DNA from: Streptomyces syringium
GTDB lineage: Bacteria; Actinomycetota; Actinomycetes; Streptomycetales; Streptomycetaceae
NCBI RefSeq assembly: GCF_017876625.1
Contig: NZ_JAGIOH010000001.1
Span: 2,418,001-2,482,000 of the forward strand
Direction: 5' to 3'
Length of the DNA stretch: 64,000 nt
This document shows positions 24,000 to 32,911 of this stretch, piece by piece (position 1 is the stretch's first letter; each line of letters opens with the position of its first letter). Made by a program: the position numbers and the translations under genes. The notes under the pieces are model-generated. The model was not told the origin of the DNA, did no database searches, and saw only the letters and a program-made list of their open reading frames with translations.

Positions 24000-24034
24000 C
24001 GCGCCCCCCGGCAGCGGTGCTGCCGGGGGGCGCG
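24000..24034 (-). terminator. strong hairpin terminator after the DUF3052 gene
   Basis: A 16-base perfect stem (24000-24015 with 24019-24034) and a GGT loop, in the gap downstream of the minus-strand DUF3052 gene. Very high predicted stability, no T-tract. Confidence 0.8.
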
Positions 24035-24074
24035 GTGGTCGTGCTCGGCGGTGAGAAGGCCGGCCCGGAAGGGG

Positions 24075-24497
24075 CTAGCGCTTCGGGGCGACCAGGCGGG
24101 CGCCGGACCAGTCCTTGGCCACGCTGACGGTCTTGGTCTGGCTCAGACCCGCGGTCTGGGCCGCCTCGCTGGTGTCGCTCGGCTCGATGTAGCCCTCGCG
24201 GCCGGTCTTGGGCGTCATCAGCCAGATGATCCCACCGTCCTCGAGCAGGCCGATGGCGTCCACGAGCGCGTCCGTCAGGTCGCCGTCCTCGTCGCGGAAC
24301 CACAGGACGACGGCGTCGGCCACGTCGTCGTAGTCCTCGTCGACGAGATCCTGGCCGGTGGTCTCCTCAATGGCCTCGCGGAGCTCCTGATCGACATCGT
24401 CGTCGTAGCCGATCTCCTGGACCACCTGTCCGGGCTGGAAACCCAGCCTGGCGGCAGGGTTGGTCCGCTCCTCCGCGTGGTCCGCGGTCGCGCTCAC
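24075..24497 (-). CDS. DUF3052 family protein
   Basis: 140 residues, acidic, cytosolic. Conserved features: NPAARLGFQPGQVVQEIGYDDDVD near the start (quoted in two parts as NPAARLGF and PGQVVQEIGYDDDVD), LWFRDEDGDLTDALVDAIGL, GIIWLMTPKTGREGYIEPSD, and a short C-terminus WSGARLVAPKR. This is the actinobacterial DUF3052 family; no biochemical activity is established as far as I know. AGGAGG 7 bases before the GTG at 24497 decides the start. It is divergent from aceE, sharing the 470-base control region. Confidence 0.88.
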   Translation of the reverse strand: MSATADHAEERTNPAARLGFQPGQVVQEIGYDDDVDQELREAIEETTGQDLVDEDYDDVADAVVLWFRDEDGDLTDALVDAIGLLEDGGIIWLMTPKTGREGYIEPSDTSEAAQTAGLSQTKTVSVAKDWSGARLVAPKR

Positions 24498-24967
24498 GGA
24501 TTGCCTCCTGTCTTGTTTCGAGAAAATGTCTTGTGTTCCTCGCTTTACGCGAGGCATTGGCGGTAGTCCACACGTGACGGGCGGTTCGCGCAAGTACCCG
24601 GCCCTCCACCCCGCCCAAACGTTGACGTCTCGCCTCAACTCCAACCATGGAAGAGCACGGGCGAGTGATTCATGACACAGCGTTCTGTCGGTTTTGTGAA
24701 GTTGCACCGCACGATTACGGCAATCGGGTCCGAACGGCCGTACGCGGACGACCCCCATAGGGGGCGTATGGTTGCGATTTGGCTGCCGCGCGTCGGTCGG
24801 CCTTCGGCGCTTCATCTCGCGAGCGGTGGTTACCGATCGGTAGAGATGACGTTTGCGCCGCCGCGGTCCACGATGGGACGGCGCGACATAAGCAAAGACC
24901 GTATGTGACCGCGTGCGCAGCATCGTTTGCGTGCAGGGCACAACGACCCGAACAGCGAAGGAACAGC
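24498..24967. promoter_or_regulatory. 470-base divergent control region between DUF3052 gene and aceE
   Basis: No gene is seen here. It is less GC-rich than the flanking genes. Notable elements are a perfect 12-base palindrome TACCGATCGGTA (24831-24842), about 125 bases before the aceE start, and CCCCCATAGGGGG (24752-24764), a hairpin-forming inverted repeat. Both could bind regulators of pyruvate dehydrogenase expression; no family is assigned. Confidence 0.5.
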
Positions 24968-27700
24968 GTGGCTCCCGGATCCGATCGCAACCCGATCATC
25001 ATTGGCGGCCTTCCCAGCCAGGTCCCGGACTTCGATCCCGAAGAGACCCAGGAATGGCTCGACTCGCTCGACGCAGCCGTCGATGAGCGAGGCCGGGAAC
25101 GTGCCCGCTACCTCATGCTTCGCCTGATCGAGCGCGCGCGTGAGAAGCGTGTGGCCGTGCCCGAGATGCGCAGCACGGACTACGTCAACACCATCGCCAC
25201 CAAGGACGAGCCGTTCTTCCCCGGCAACGAGGAGATCGAGCGCAAGATCCTCAACGCGACCCGGTGGAACGCGGCCGTGATGGTGTCGCGCGCCCAGCGC
25301 CCGGGCATCGGCGTCGGCGGCCACATCGCCACCTTCGCCTCCTCCGCGTCGCTGTACGACGTCGGCTTCAACCACTTCTTCCGTGGCAAGGACGAAGGCG
25401 ACGGCGGCGACCAGATCTTCTTCCAGGGCCACGCCTCCCCCGGCGTCTACGCCCGTGCCTTCCTGCTGGACCGACTGTCCGAGCAGCAGCTCGACGCGTT
25501 CCGCCAGGAGAAGTCCAAGGCCCCCTACGGCCTGTCCAGCTACCCGCACCCGCGGCTCATGCCGGACTTCTGGGAGTTCCCGACCGTCTCGATGGGCCTC
25601 GGCCCCCTCGGCGCGATCTACCAGGCCCGCATGAACCGCTACATGGAGGCGCGCGGCATCGCCGACACCTCCAAGTCCCACGTGTGGGCGTACCTGGGCG
25701 ACGGCGAGATGGACGAGCCGGAGTCGCTCGGCCAGCTGTCGATCGCCGCCCGTGAGGGTCTGGACAACCTGACCTTCGTCGTCAACTGCAACCTGCAGCG
25801 TCTCGACGGTCCGGTCCGCGGCAACGGCAAGATCATGCAGGAGCTGGAGTCGCAGTTCCGCGGCGCCGGCTGGAACGTCATCAAGCTCGTCTGGGACCGC
25901 TCCTGGGACCCGCTGCTCGCGCAGGACCGCGACGGCATCCTGGTGAACAAGCTCAACAGCACCCCGGACGGCCAGTTCCAGACGTACGCGACCGAGACCG
26001 GTGCGTACATCCGTGAGCACTTCTTCGGCGACGACCAGCGTCTGCGGAAGATGGTCGAGGGCATGTCCGACGACCAGATCCTGCACCTGGGCCGTGGCGG
26101 TCACGACCACAAGAAGATCTACGCGGCGTACGCGGCGGCCAAGGCGCACAAGGGCCAGCCGACCGTGATCCTCGCCCAGACGGTCAAGGGCTGGACGCTC
26201 GGTCCGAACTTCGAGGGCCGCAACGCGACCCACCAGATGAAGAAGCTGACGGTCGACGACCTCAAGCGCTTCCGGGACCGTCTCCACATCCCGATCGCCG
26301 ACAAGGAGCTGGAGTCCGGCCTGCCGCCGTACTACCACCCGGGTCGCGACTCGGAGGAGATCCAGTACATGCACGACCGCCGCAACTCGCTGGGCGGCTA
26401 TGTGCCGACCCGCGTCGTGCGCGCGAAGCCGCTGGCCCTCCCGGACGACAAGGCCTACGCGACCGCGAAGAAGGGCTCGGGACAGCAGTCGATCGCCACC
26501 ACCATGGCCTTCGTCCGCATCCTGAAGGACCTCATGCGGGACAAGGAGATCGGCAAGCGCTTCGTGCTGATCGCCCCCGACGAGTACCGCACCTTCGGCA
26601 TGGACGCGTTCTTCCCGTCCGCGAAGATCTACAACCCGCTCGGTCAGCAGTACGAGGCCGTGGACCGCGAGCTGCTGCTCGCGTACAAGGAGTCCCCGAC
26701 CGGTCAGATGCTGCACGACGGCATCTCCGAGGCGGGCTGCACGGCCTCCCTGATCGCGGCGGGCTCGGCCTACGCGACGCACGGCGAGCCGCTCATCCCG
26801 GTCTACGTCTTCTACTCCATGTTCGGTTTCCAGCGCACCGGTGACCAGTTCTGGCAGATGGCGGACCAGCTCTCGCGCGGCTTCGTGCTGGGCGCGACCG
26901 CCGGTCGTACGACGCTGACCGGTGAGGGTCTGCAGCACGCGGACGGTCACTCGCAGCTGCTGGCGTCCACGAACCCGGCCGTCGTCTCCTACGACCCGGC
27001 GTACGGCTTCGAGATGGCGCACATCATGAAGGACGGCCTGCGCCGGATGTACGGCGAGAACGCCGAGGACGTCTTCTACTACCTGACCGTCTACAACGAG
27101 CCGATCCAGCACCCGGCCGAGCCGGCGGACGTGGACGTCGAGGGCATCCTCAAGGGCCTCTACCGCTTCAGGACGGGCGAGCAGGGCGCCATCCCGGCGC
27201 AGATCCTCGCCTCCGGTGTGGCGGTTCCGTGGGCGCTCGAGGCCCAGCGGATCCTGGCCGAGGAGTGGAACGTCAAGGCGGACGTCTGGTCGGCGACCTC
27301 CTGGAACGAGCTGCGCAAGGACGCCATCGAGGTGGAGGAGCACAACCTCCTGCACCCGGAGGAGGAACTGCGCGTCCCGTACGTGACGAGCAAGCTCCAG
27401 GGCGCCGAGGGCCCGAAGGTGGCCGTGTCCGACTGGATGCGGGCGGTTCCGGACCAGATCTCGCGCTGGGTGCCGGGCACGTACACCTCGCTGGGCGCGG
27501 ACGGCTTCGGCTTCGCGGACACGCGTGGCGCGGCCCGTCGCTTCTTCCACATCGACCCGCAGTCGATCGTCCTCAGCGTGCTCACCGAGCTCGCCAAGGA
27601 AGGCAAGATCGACCGCTCGGCGCTGAAGCAGGCGATCGACCGCTACCAGCTCCTCGACGTCGCGGCGGCCGACCCGGGCGCCGCGGGCGGCGACGCGTAG
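24968..27700 (+). CDS. aceE: pyruvate dehydrogenase E1 component, homodimeric type
   Basis: 910 residues, normal length for AceE. It decarboxylates pyruvate with thiamine diphosphate and passes the acetyl group to the E2 lipoyl domain, feeding acetyl-CoA to the TCA cycle and fatty acid synthesis. TPP motif GDGEMDEPE (244-252) closes with NCN (273-275). [20 protein letters not shown] near 117-136 and the C-terminal half FGMDAFFPS ... [25 protein letters not shown] are typical of the family. GTG start at 24968 after GAAGGAA; the protein then reads [20 protein letters not shown] as in relatives. No E2 or E3 gene is nearby, usual for Streptomyces. Ends at a strong bidirectional hairpin. Confidence 0.97.
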   Translation: MAPGSDRNPIIIGGLPSQVPDFDPEETQEWLDSLDAAVDERGRERARYLMLRLIERAREKRVAVPEMRSTDYVNTIATKDEPFFPGNEEIERKILNATRWNAAVMVSRAQRPGIGVGGHIATFASSASLYDVGFNHFFRGKDEGDGGDQIFFQGHASPGVYARAFLLDRLSEQQLDAFRQEKSKAPYGLSSYPHPRLMPDFWEFPTVSMGLGPLGAIYQARMNRYMEARGIADTSKSHVWAYLGDGEMDEPESLGQLSIAAREGLDNLTFVVNCNLQRLDGPVRGNGKIMQELESQFRGAGWNVIKLVWDRSWDPLLAQDRDGILVNKLNSTPDGQFQTYATETGAYIREHFFGDDQRLRKMVEGMSDDQILHLGRGGHDHKKIYAAYAAAKAHKGQPTVILAQTVKGWTLGPNFEGRNATHQMKKLTVDDLKRFRDRLHIPIADKELESGLPPYYHPGRDSEEIQYMHDRRNSLGGYVPTRVVRAKPLALPDDKAYATAKKGSGQQSIATTMAFVRILKDLMRDKEIGKRFVLIAPDEYRTFGMDAFFPSAKIYNPLGQQYEAVDRELLLAYKESPTGQMLHDGISEAGCTASLIAAGSAYATHGEPLIPVYVFYSMFGFQRTGDQFWQMADQLSRGFVLGATAGRTTLTGEGLQHADGHSQLLASTNPAVVSYDPAYGFEMAHIMKDGLRRMYGENAEDVFYYLTVYNEPIQHPAEPADVDVEGILKGLYRFRTGEQGAIPAQILASGVAVPWALEAQRILAEEWNVKADVWSATSWNELRKDAIEVEEHNLLHPEEELRVPYVTSKLQGAEGPKVAVSDWMRAVPDQISRWVPGTYTSLGADGFGFADTRGAARRFFHIDPQSIVLSVLTELAKEGKIDRSALKQAIDRYQLLDVAAADPGAAGGDA

Positions 27701-27730
27701 TCGCTCGCGCGACGGCGGGAACCGACAGCT

Positions 27731-27778
27731 ACGGCCCGTGCCCCCGACCAGCGTTCGCTGGTCGGGGGCACGGGCCGT
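27731..27778. terminator. bidirectional hairpin terminator between aceE and I36-type inhibitor gene
   Basis: A 23-base perfect stem (27731-27753 with 27756-27778) and only two loop bases, between convergent genes. It can stop transcription in both directions. Confidence 0.88.
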
Positions 27779-27805
27779 TGTGGCGCGTGGTGGCCGCTTC
27801 GGCGT

Positions 27806-28204
27806 TCAGCTCTCCCAGACCTTGTACGCCCTCACCTGATAGGGCGACTCCGGCACCCAGCTCCCGGAGGGATACGTGGCGAACTCGCCCGTTTCCCCGC
27901 AGGTCGCGCTCTGGTACGTGGTGACGGGGCGTCCCGTGCGGTTGACGAGGGAGGCCGCGCTGCTGCCCGCCGGTAAGGTCACGCAGCTCTCGATGTCGAT
28001 GTCCGCGAGCTCGCTCGTGGCCCGGCCGCCGCGGAAGCCGGTCTTCTGCCACAGGCACAGCTGCCCGGCGGCGCAGTCGCCGGTCGCGACGCGGGCCGTG
28101 CGGGCCGGGGACGGCGCGGGCGCGGCCTGCGCGCTCGTGGCGGTCCATGTCCCGGCGAGGGCAGCGAAGCTCATGGCGAGGGCCGCGGTGCGGATCGTCC
28201 GCAT
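27806..28204 (-). CDS. secreted peptidase-inhibitor I36-like protein (beta/gamma-crystallin-type)
   Basis: 132 residues with a signal peptide ending ATSAQAAPA near residue 28. The mature part has the I36 pattern: CAAGQLCLWQKTGFRGGRAT (Cys pair plus aromatic Trp and Gly/Arg turn), SAASLVNRTGRPVTTYQSAT, and a final SPYQVRAYKVWE. Pfam I36 includes the Streptomyces metalloproteinase inhibitor SMPI; many relatives are uncharacterised, so inhibition is inference. Four cysteines could make two disulfides. GGGGAG lies 8 bases before the ATG. Three GAATCGG direct repeats sit in its leader/promoter. Confidence 0.82.
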   Translation of the reverse strand: MRTIRTAALAMSFAALAGTWTATSAQAAPAPSPARTARVATGDCAAGQLCLWQKTGFRGGRATSELADIDIESCVTLPAGSSAASLVNRTGRPVTTYQSATCGETGEFATYPSGSWVPESPYQVRAYKVWES

Positions 28205-28579
28205 ATGGATCACTCCCCTGAATCGGAAGAACCTGAATCGGATGAATCGGAATGACGCACGCCGATCCTCCTCGCCGGTGATCACCGCTGCCAAGAGCGA
28301 AAAGCGGGCAGGGCCCTGATAGGGGAAACGGGTCGCGCGGACGGAGGAGTCGTGCGCCGCGTCGCCGGTCCGGGTGATGCCGGTCACCCGAAGGTGCGGC
28401 CCGGGGACATCGCCACAGCCGCCGACGCCCCCGCATCTCGTCCGGATCGGACCCGTGTTGGCGGAAAATTGGCGTAACTGAGCGGGGTGGGCACGAGTGT
28501 GCGTAATTGCCCTTCATCAAACGTGAGATAGCTCACCGGCTTCCCGGATGGCCACAGGTTTCTCCTAGGGTGTCTCGCG
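28205..28579. promoter_or_regulatory. 375-base divergent control region with several dyads
   Basis: No gene seen. Elements: three GAATCGG direct repeats at 28220, 28235 and 28244 just upstream of the I36 gene; a perfect palindrome CGGTGATCACCG (28276-28287); an inverted repeat CGGGTGA-TGCCGG-TCACCCG (28371-28390); and GTGAGATAGCTCAC (28523-28536), a GTGA-N6-TCAC dyad of the CRP/FNR shape, about 50 bases before the presumed start of the DUF1023 gene. Its -10 TAGGGT is at 28566-28571. Confidence 0.5.
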
Positions 28580-29797
28580 GTGACTTCTTTCCCGGAGCTC
28601 GGCTCTCCCTCCTCCCTGCCCTGGACGAACTCGACCACGGCCATGCGCGCGCTGCTCGCCCTGGCCGTGGTGTTCGTCATGCTCGCCACGACCGGCTGGA
28701 CGGCGGTCAGAGGTCATCAGGGGAACTCCGACCCGAGAGCGGCCTCGCTGAGCGCCTGGCTGCACGACTCCATAGCGGGTCGTCCGCTGCCCGCCCCCCA
28801 GGCGGGGTCCGCCGTCGTGGCCCGCTTCCTCGGCTCACTCTCCGGCGGTCAGCGGACCCGGCTCGCGGAGCGCTATCCCCTGGTCGTCGGCAATCTCGAC
28901 GGCGCCCCGGTCGAGCTGCGCTACCGCGCCAACCGGATCGCCCTCGCCAAGGCCCGTGCCGTCGAGGAGCGCCGTCGGCACGCGAGCGGGCTGACCCCCT
29001 CCGGCCGCCACGAGGCGGGGCGCCGCATGCACCGCTTCACCTCGCTGATGGCCGACGGCCGGCAGATCCTCGCCTTCGACCCCAGCGGCTCCGGCCGGGT
29101 CGCCGAGGTCTTCGGCGACCTCGACCGGGCCGACCGGGTCTCGGTCGTGGTGCCCGGCGTCGACACCAATGTGCTGACCTTCGAGAAGACCCAGCGCGCC
29201 CACACCGCGCCCGTGGGCATGGCCCGCTCGCTGTACGCGGCCGAGCGCAAGGCGGCCCCCGGCACCAGGACCGCCGTCATAGCCTGGGCCGACTACACCT
29301 CGCCCAACGGCGTCGGCATGGACGCCGCGACGGGCAAGCTCGCCGCCGAGGGGGCGCTGCGGCTGCGGGCGATGGTGCGGGCGCTGCCCGGCACCTCCCG
29401 GGCCTCGCTGTTCTGTCACAGCTACGGCTCGGTCGTCTGCGGTGTCGCCGCCCGCGAGCTGCCCTCCCGGGTCACGGACGTCGCGGTGGCCGGCAGCCCC
29501 GGCATGCGGGCCGAGCGGGTCTCCGAGCTGGGCACCAGCGCCCGGATCTGGGCGATGCGCGATGCGGACGACTGGATTCAGGACGTTCCGCACCTGGCCG
29601 TCGGGGGCCTCGGCCACGGTGCCGACCCGGTTTCCGCGGCCTTCGGGGCCCGGCTGCTGTCGGCCCGGGACGCGAAGGGTCACGCCGGTTACTTCGAACC
29701 CGGCACCGTCAGTCTCGCCAACTTCGCCGGCATCGGCGTCGGCGCCGTCACCTCCGTCATCTGCGCGAAGGACGACGCCGACTGCTCCGCGGCCTGA
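28580..29797 (+). CDS. alpha/beta hydrolase, DUF1023 family, membrane-anchored
   Basis: 405 residues. One hydrophobic N-terminal segment (ALLALAVVFVMLATTGWTA) suggests a membrane anchor or signal. The DUF1023 part starts near residue 95 (ERYPLVVGNLDGAPVELRYRAN). A nucleophile elbow CHSYGS holds the catalytic Ser, with Asp in AMRDADDWIQDVP and His in GHAGYFE as likely partners. The family is described as putative lipase/esterase-like; substrate unknown. The GTG at 28580 lies 8 bases after a TAGGGT -10 box, with no ribosome site, so leaderless initiation is likely. The C-terminus has two cysteines (ICAKDDADCSAA). Confidence 0.82.
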   Translation: MTSFPELGSPSSLPWTNSTTAMRALLALAVVFVMLATTGWTAVRGHQGNSDPRAASLSAWLHDSIAGRPLPAPQAGSAVVARFLGSLSGGQRTRLAERYPLVVGNLDGAPVELRYRANRIALAKARAVEERRRHASGLTPSGRHEAGRRMHRFTSLMADGRQILAFDPSGSGRVAEVFGDLDRADRVSVVVPGVDTNVLTFEKTQRAHTAPVGMARSLYAAERKAAPGTRTAVIAWADYTSPNGVGMDAATGKLAAEGALRLRAMVRALPGTSRASLFCHSYGSVVCGVAARELPSRVTDVAVAGSPGMRAERVSELGTSARIWAMRDADDWIQDVPHLAVGGLGHGADPVSAAFGARLLSARDAKGHAGYFEPGTVSLANFAGIGVGAVTSVICAKDDADCSAA

Positions 29798-29803
29798 GCC
29801 GGA

Positions 29804-29823
29804 ACCGGCCGGGTCCGGCCGGT
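29804..29823 (+). terminator. candidate hairpin after the DUF1023 gene
   Basis: ACCGGCCGG (29804-29812) and CCGGCCGGT (29815-29823) around a 2-base centre, directly after the stop codon. Short but very GC-rich. Confidence 0.45.
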
Positions 29824-29907
29824 CACCGGCCCCTTCAGGCCATCGGTTTGACGCGCGTAGCGCCGGGAGGGGGGACGGGCGGGCGACCGCCGCATACGAT
29901 GAAGCGC

Positions 29908-30780
29908 ATGGGTGATGTGCTGGCCGGTTTCCATGCCGCCTGGGAGTTCGACACCGACTCCGTGCTCATCCGCTTCGAACGGGGGATCCGCACGCCGAAG
30001 CTGCTCCAGGCGCTCGGCGAGCGACGTATCCCCTACGAGGCGCTCGCGGCCGTCGAGCCGGCCTCGGGGAAGCGCGGCACGGTGGTCCTGCGTGCTGTGC
30101 CCAGACCGGGCGCGGATCCGCTGATCGACGCGGCGGACGGGCAGCTCAAGGAGAGCTGCGACCCGTACCGGCTGGTGCTGCCCGCCGAGCGCGAGCTGCT
30201 CGCGGAGTACTACGCCGACGAGATACGGGCCAGGCTCGGCCCGCGTGCCGCCGAGCCCGCCGAGCGGCATCTGGTCGCCGCGCCCGTCCCCCCGCTGTCC
30301 TTCAAGGCCTACGACGGCAAGGCGTCCTTCGACGGCAGGGCCGTCTCCTTCCGCTGGTTCTGGACCGGCGCCTCCTCCGCCAAGTGGAAGGCCGGCGACC
30401 AGCGGTTCCCCGTCGAGGAGTTGGCGGGCGTCGAGTGGCGCTCCCCGGATGTCCTCGGCGGTCATCTGCGGCTCGTCCCGCGCGGCACCGAGGACAGCCG
30501 GCCGGGCGATACCGACCAGGACCCGGCGGCCGTCGTCTTCGGTATGGGGTACGGCCTCGTCCACGAGTCGCTGCCCTTCGCGGCGGCGGTCCTTCAGGCC
30601 GTGCGGGACCGGTCCGGCCGCAGCGCCCCCGTTCCCGCCCCGCGCCGCGTGCCCGCCTACCGCCCCGACCCGGGCGGTATCGCCGACCGCATCCGCCACT
30701 TGGGCGCGCTGCACGAGGCGGGGCTGCTGACCGATGACGAGTTCAGCGCGAAAAAGGCGCAGTTGCTGGCCGAGCTCTGA
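29908..30780 (+). CDS. DUF4429 protein with C-terminal SHOCT domain
   Basis: 290 residues. MGDVLAGFHAAWEFDTDSVL begins a DUF4429 module (PH-like fold) at residues 1-110. A second module starts near 125 (LSFKAYDGKASFDGRAVSFR ... EELAGVEWRSP). The last 30 residues, IADRIRHLGALHEAGLLTDDEFSAKKAQLL (given here only as IADRIRHL and GLLTDDEFSAKKAQLL), form a SHOCT oligomerisation motif. The TACGAT box at 29895-29900 ends 7 bases before the ATG at 29908, suggesting a leaderless message; an in-frame ATG at 29899 overlaps that box and is less likely. Function unknown; such proteins are often induced or lipid-associated. Confidence 0.85.
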   Translation: MGDVLAGFHAAWEFDTDSVLIRFERGIRTPKLLQALGERRIPYEALAAVEPASGKRGTVVLRAVPRPGADPLIDAADGQLKESCDPYRLVLPAERELLAEYYADEIRARLGPRAAEPAERHLVAAPVPPLSFKAYDGKASFDGRAVSFRWFWTGASSAKWKAGDQRFPVEELAGVEWRSPDVLGGHLRLVPRGTEDSRPGDTDQDPAAVVFGMGYGLVHESLPFAAAVLQAVRDRSGRSAPVPAPRRVPAYRPDPGGIADRIRHLGALHEAGLLTDDEFSAKKAQLLAEL

Positions 30781-30878
30781 CGGCACCCGGCCGGGGCGGG
30801 TGATACCCGGGTATGACACCGGGGTCGGCACCTCGGTGTGATGTCCGGCCGGTCCCGGCCGCCTAGGCTGAGCAGGCC

Positions 30879-32147
30879 ATGTCCAAGTCACGTAACACCA
30901 CACCACCGGCGCCCCTGTTCGGCCGTTCCCGGCGCCGCTGGGTGCGGCGGCTGCCGTACGGCGTCGCGATCCTCTTCATCGCCGTCCTGCTGCCGGTCAC
31001 CGGCATGGTCCTCTCGCAGGACTACGGGCTGCACCCGGACCTCGCCGTCGCGCTCGCCGTGCTGCAGACCCTGCCCCTGCTGATGGCCGTCCGCCGTCCG
31101 CTGCGGGCCTGGGCGATCGTCTTCACCGCCGACGTGGGGTGCGCGGTGGCGCTGCTGACCGTCCCCGCGCAGGACGGCCGGCCCTGGCCGTGGACGCCGA
31201 TGTCGATCATCGACATGCTGCTGCTGACCCTCGCCGTCGGCCTGCGCGAGCGGCGCCGCACGCTCCTGGCGGTCTGGCTGCTGCTCCTCTCGGCGAGCGT
31301 CGTCCTCCGGAGCGTCTCCCCCGAGCGGGACAACGGCACCTGGGGGGCGTTGGTCGTCCTGAGCGGCGTGCTGCTCGTGGTGGGCGGCGCGCTGCGCGAA
31401 CGGGGCGACGCCCAGCGGGCGCTGGCCGAACAGGAGACCATCAGCGAGGCCGAACGGGCCCGCCGCACCCTCCTGGAGGAGCGCACCCGCATCGCCCGCG
31501 AGCTGCACGATGTCGTGGCCCACCACATGTCGGTGATCACCGTGCAGGCCGACAGCGCCCCCTACCGTCTCGACGGCCTGCCGCCGGAAGCCCGGGAGGA
31601 GTTCGCCTCGATCGCCGCGACGGCCCGCGAGTCGCTGACCGAGATGCGCCGGCTGCTGGGCGTGCTGCGCAGCGAGGACGCCTCCGGCGAGGGCGGCGGG
31701 TCGGAGCGTGCGCCGCAGCCGGGTGTGGAGCGGATCCCGCAGTTGGTCGAGGCGACCGTACGGGCCGGGCTGCCGGTGGAGTTGTCGATGCCGGACCCGC
31801 TGCCCACCGGGCTGCCGCAGACCGTGGACCTGTCCGCCTACCGCATCACGCAGGAGGCCCTGGCCAATGTCGTCCGGCACGCCCCGGGCGCGAGGACGCG
31901 GGTGTCGGTCACCGTCGACGCGGACGGCAGCGGTCTGATGGTCCTGGTCGTCAACGCCACCGCCCCGGACGCGGACGCGCCGCCCCTGGAGACCAGCGGC
32001 ACGGGCCACGGCCTGGTCGGCATGCGCGAACGCGTCCGCCTGGTCGGGGGCACCCTCGACACCGGCCCGCTGCCGGGCGGCGGCTTCCGGGTGGCTGCCC
32101 GGCTCCCGTTCACCACGAACTCAGCAGAGGAACTCTTCACCGCATGA
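30879..32147 (+). CDS. sensor histidine kinase, NarL-type (HisKA_3)
   Basis: 422 residues. The N-terminal membrane part has about five hydrophobic segments within residues 25-170. The dimerisation/phosphoacceptor helix is EERTRIARELHDVVAHHMSV with His210, HisKA_3 type. The HATPase_c domain shows RITQEALANVVRHAPG (N box), a degenerate G1 region and GTGHGLVGMRERVRLVGG (G2). It phosphorylates the response regulator encoded next, whose ATG overlaps its stop codon (ATGA). A TAGGCT -10 box lies 9 bases before the start and AGCAGG just before the ATG. Signal unknown; no extracellular sensor domain of note, so an intramembrane sensor is possible. Confidence 0.9.
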   Translation: MSKSRNTTPPAPLFGRSRRRWVRRLPYGVAILFIAVLLPVTGMVLSQDYGLHPDLAVALAVLQTLPLLMAVRRPLRAWAIVFTADVGCAVALLTVPAQDGRPWPWTPMSIIDMLLLTLAVGLRERRRTLLAVWLLLLSASVVLRSVSPERDNGTWGALVVLSGVLLVVGGALRERGDAQRALAEQETISEAERARRTLLEERTRIARELHDVVAHHMSVITVQADSAPYRLDGLPPEAREEFASIAATARESLTEMRRLLGVLRSEDASGEGGGSERAPQPGVERIPQLVEATVRAGLPVELSMPDPLPTGLPQTVDLSAYRITQEALANVVRHAPGARTRVSVTVDADGSGLMVLVVNATAPDADAPPLETSGTGHGLVGMRERVRLVGGTLDTGPLPGGGFRVAARLPFTTNSAEELFTA

Positions 32148-32836
32148 CCATCAAGGTGATCATCGTCGACGACCAAGCCATGGTGCGGGCGGGCTTCGCC
32201 GCCCTGCTCGCCGCCCAGTCCGACATCGACGTCGTCGGCGACGCCCCGGACGGGCGGCAGGGCGTGGAGGTGAGCCGCCGCACGCACCCGGACGTGGTGC
32301 TGATGGACGTCCGCATGCCGGAGATGGACGGCCTGGAGGCCGCCCGGCAGCTCCTCGACCCGCCGACGGGGGTGACGCACCGTCCGAAGGTGCTGATGCT
32401 CACCACGTTCGACGTCGACGACTACGTCTACGAGGCGCTGCGCGCGGGCGCTTCCGGCTTCCTCCTCAAGGACGCCCCGCCGGCCGACCTGATCTCGGCC
32501 GTCCGCGTCGTCGCCGCCGGCGAGGCCCTGCTGGCCCCCTCGGTCACGCGCCGCCTCATCGCGGACTTCGCCAGGCAACGCCCCGCGCCGCGCAAGAACC
32601 CCGCCCTGCGCCTGGGCGGCCTGACACCCCGTGAGACCGAGGTCCTCGAACTGATCGCCCGGGGCCTGTCCAACCAGGAGATCGCGGGCTCGCTGATCCT
32701 GGCCGAACAGACCGTGAAGACCCACATCGGCCGCGTCCTCGCCAAGCTCGGCCTGCGCGACCGGGCCCAAGCGGTGATCTACGCCTACGAGTCGGGCCTG
32801 GTAGCCCCGGGCACATCAAGCCCGTCCGGCGATTGA
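32144..32836 (+). CDS. response regulator, NarL/FixJ family
   Basis: 230 residues. Receiver domain 3-120: acidic pair VDD (8-10), phosphoacceptor Asp55 in VVLMDVRMPEMDG, Thr in LMLTTFD and Lys in FLLKDAPP. A LuxR-type HTH lies at about 160-220 (LTPRETEVLELIARGLSNQE ... TVKTHIGRVLAKLGLRDRAQ). Translationally coupled to the kinase (ATGA overlap). The last codons TCAAGCCCGTCCGGCGATTGA fall within a dispersed repeat that supplies the stop codon; the protein thus ends SSPSGD, probably an extension beyond the ancestral end. Targets unknown. Confidence 0.93.
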   Translation: MTIKVIIVDDQAMVRAGFAALLAAQSDIDVVGDAPDGRQGVEVSRRTHPDVVLMDVRMPEMDGLEAARQLLDPPTGVTHRPKVLMLTTFDVDDYVYEALRAGASGFLLKDAPPADLISAVRVVAAGEALLAPSVTRRLIADFARQRPAPRKNPALRLGGLTPRETEVLELIARGLSNQEIAGSLILAEQTVKTHIGRVLAKLGLRDRAQAVIYAYESGLVAPGTSSPSGD

Positions 32837-32880
32837 GGACGCGCCCGAAGGGCGCCCCCGCCGCAGGCGGCAGGACGGCC
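32816..32880. repeat. dispersed intergenic repeat, copy B (overlaps the end of the response regulator)
   Basis: Sixty-five bases, same as copy D with a few changes (GAAGGGC for GCAGGGC). Its first 21 bases code for the last residues and stop of the response regulator, so the repeat was inserted at, or evolved into, the 3' end of a gene. Confidence 0.88.
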
Positions 32881-32911
32881 CGCGGCCGAAAGACCCCGCC
32901 GGGGCGAACCG

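Noticed and set aside
24498..24941. Longer form of the DUF3052 protein
   Set aside because: AGGAGG 7 bases before GTG 24497 and family length support the short form; the upstream frame is promoter DNA.
24830..27550. 906-codon open frame antisense to aceE
   Set aside because: Shadow of a high-GC gene: it lies opposite an unmistakable aceE, has no family match, and its composition follows the complementary codons.
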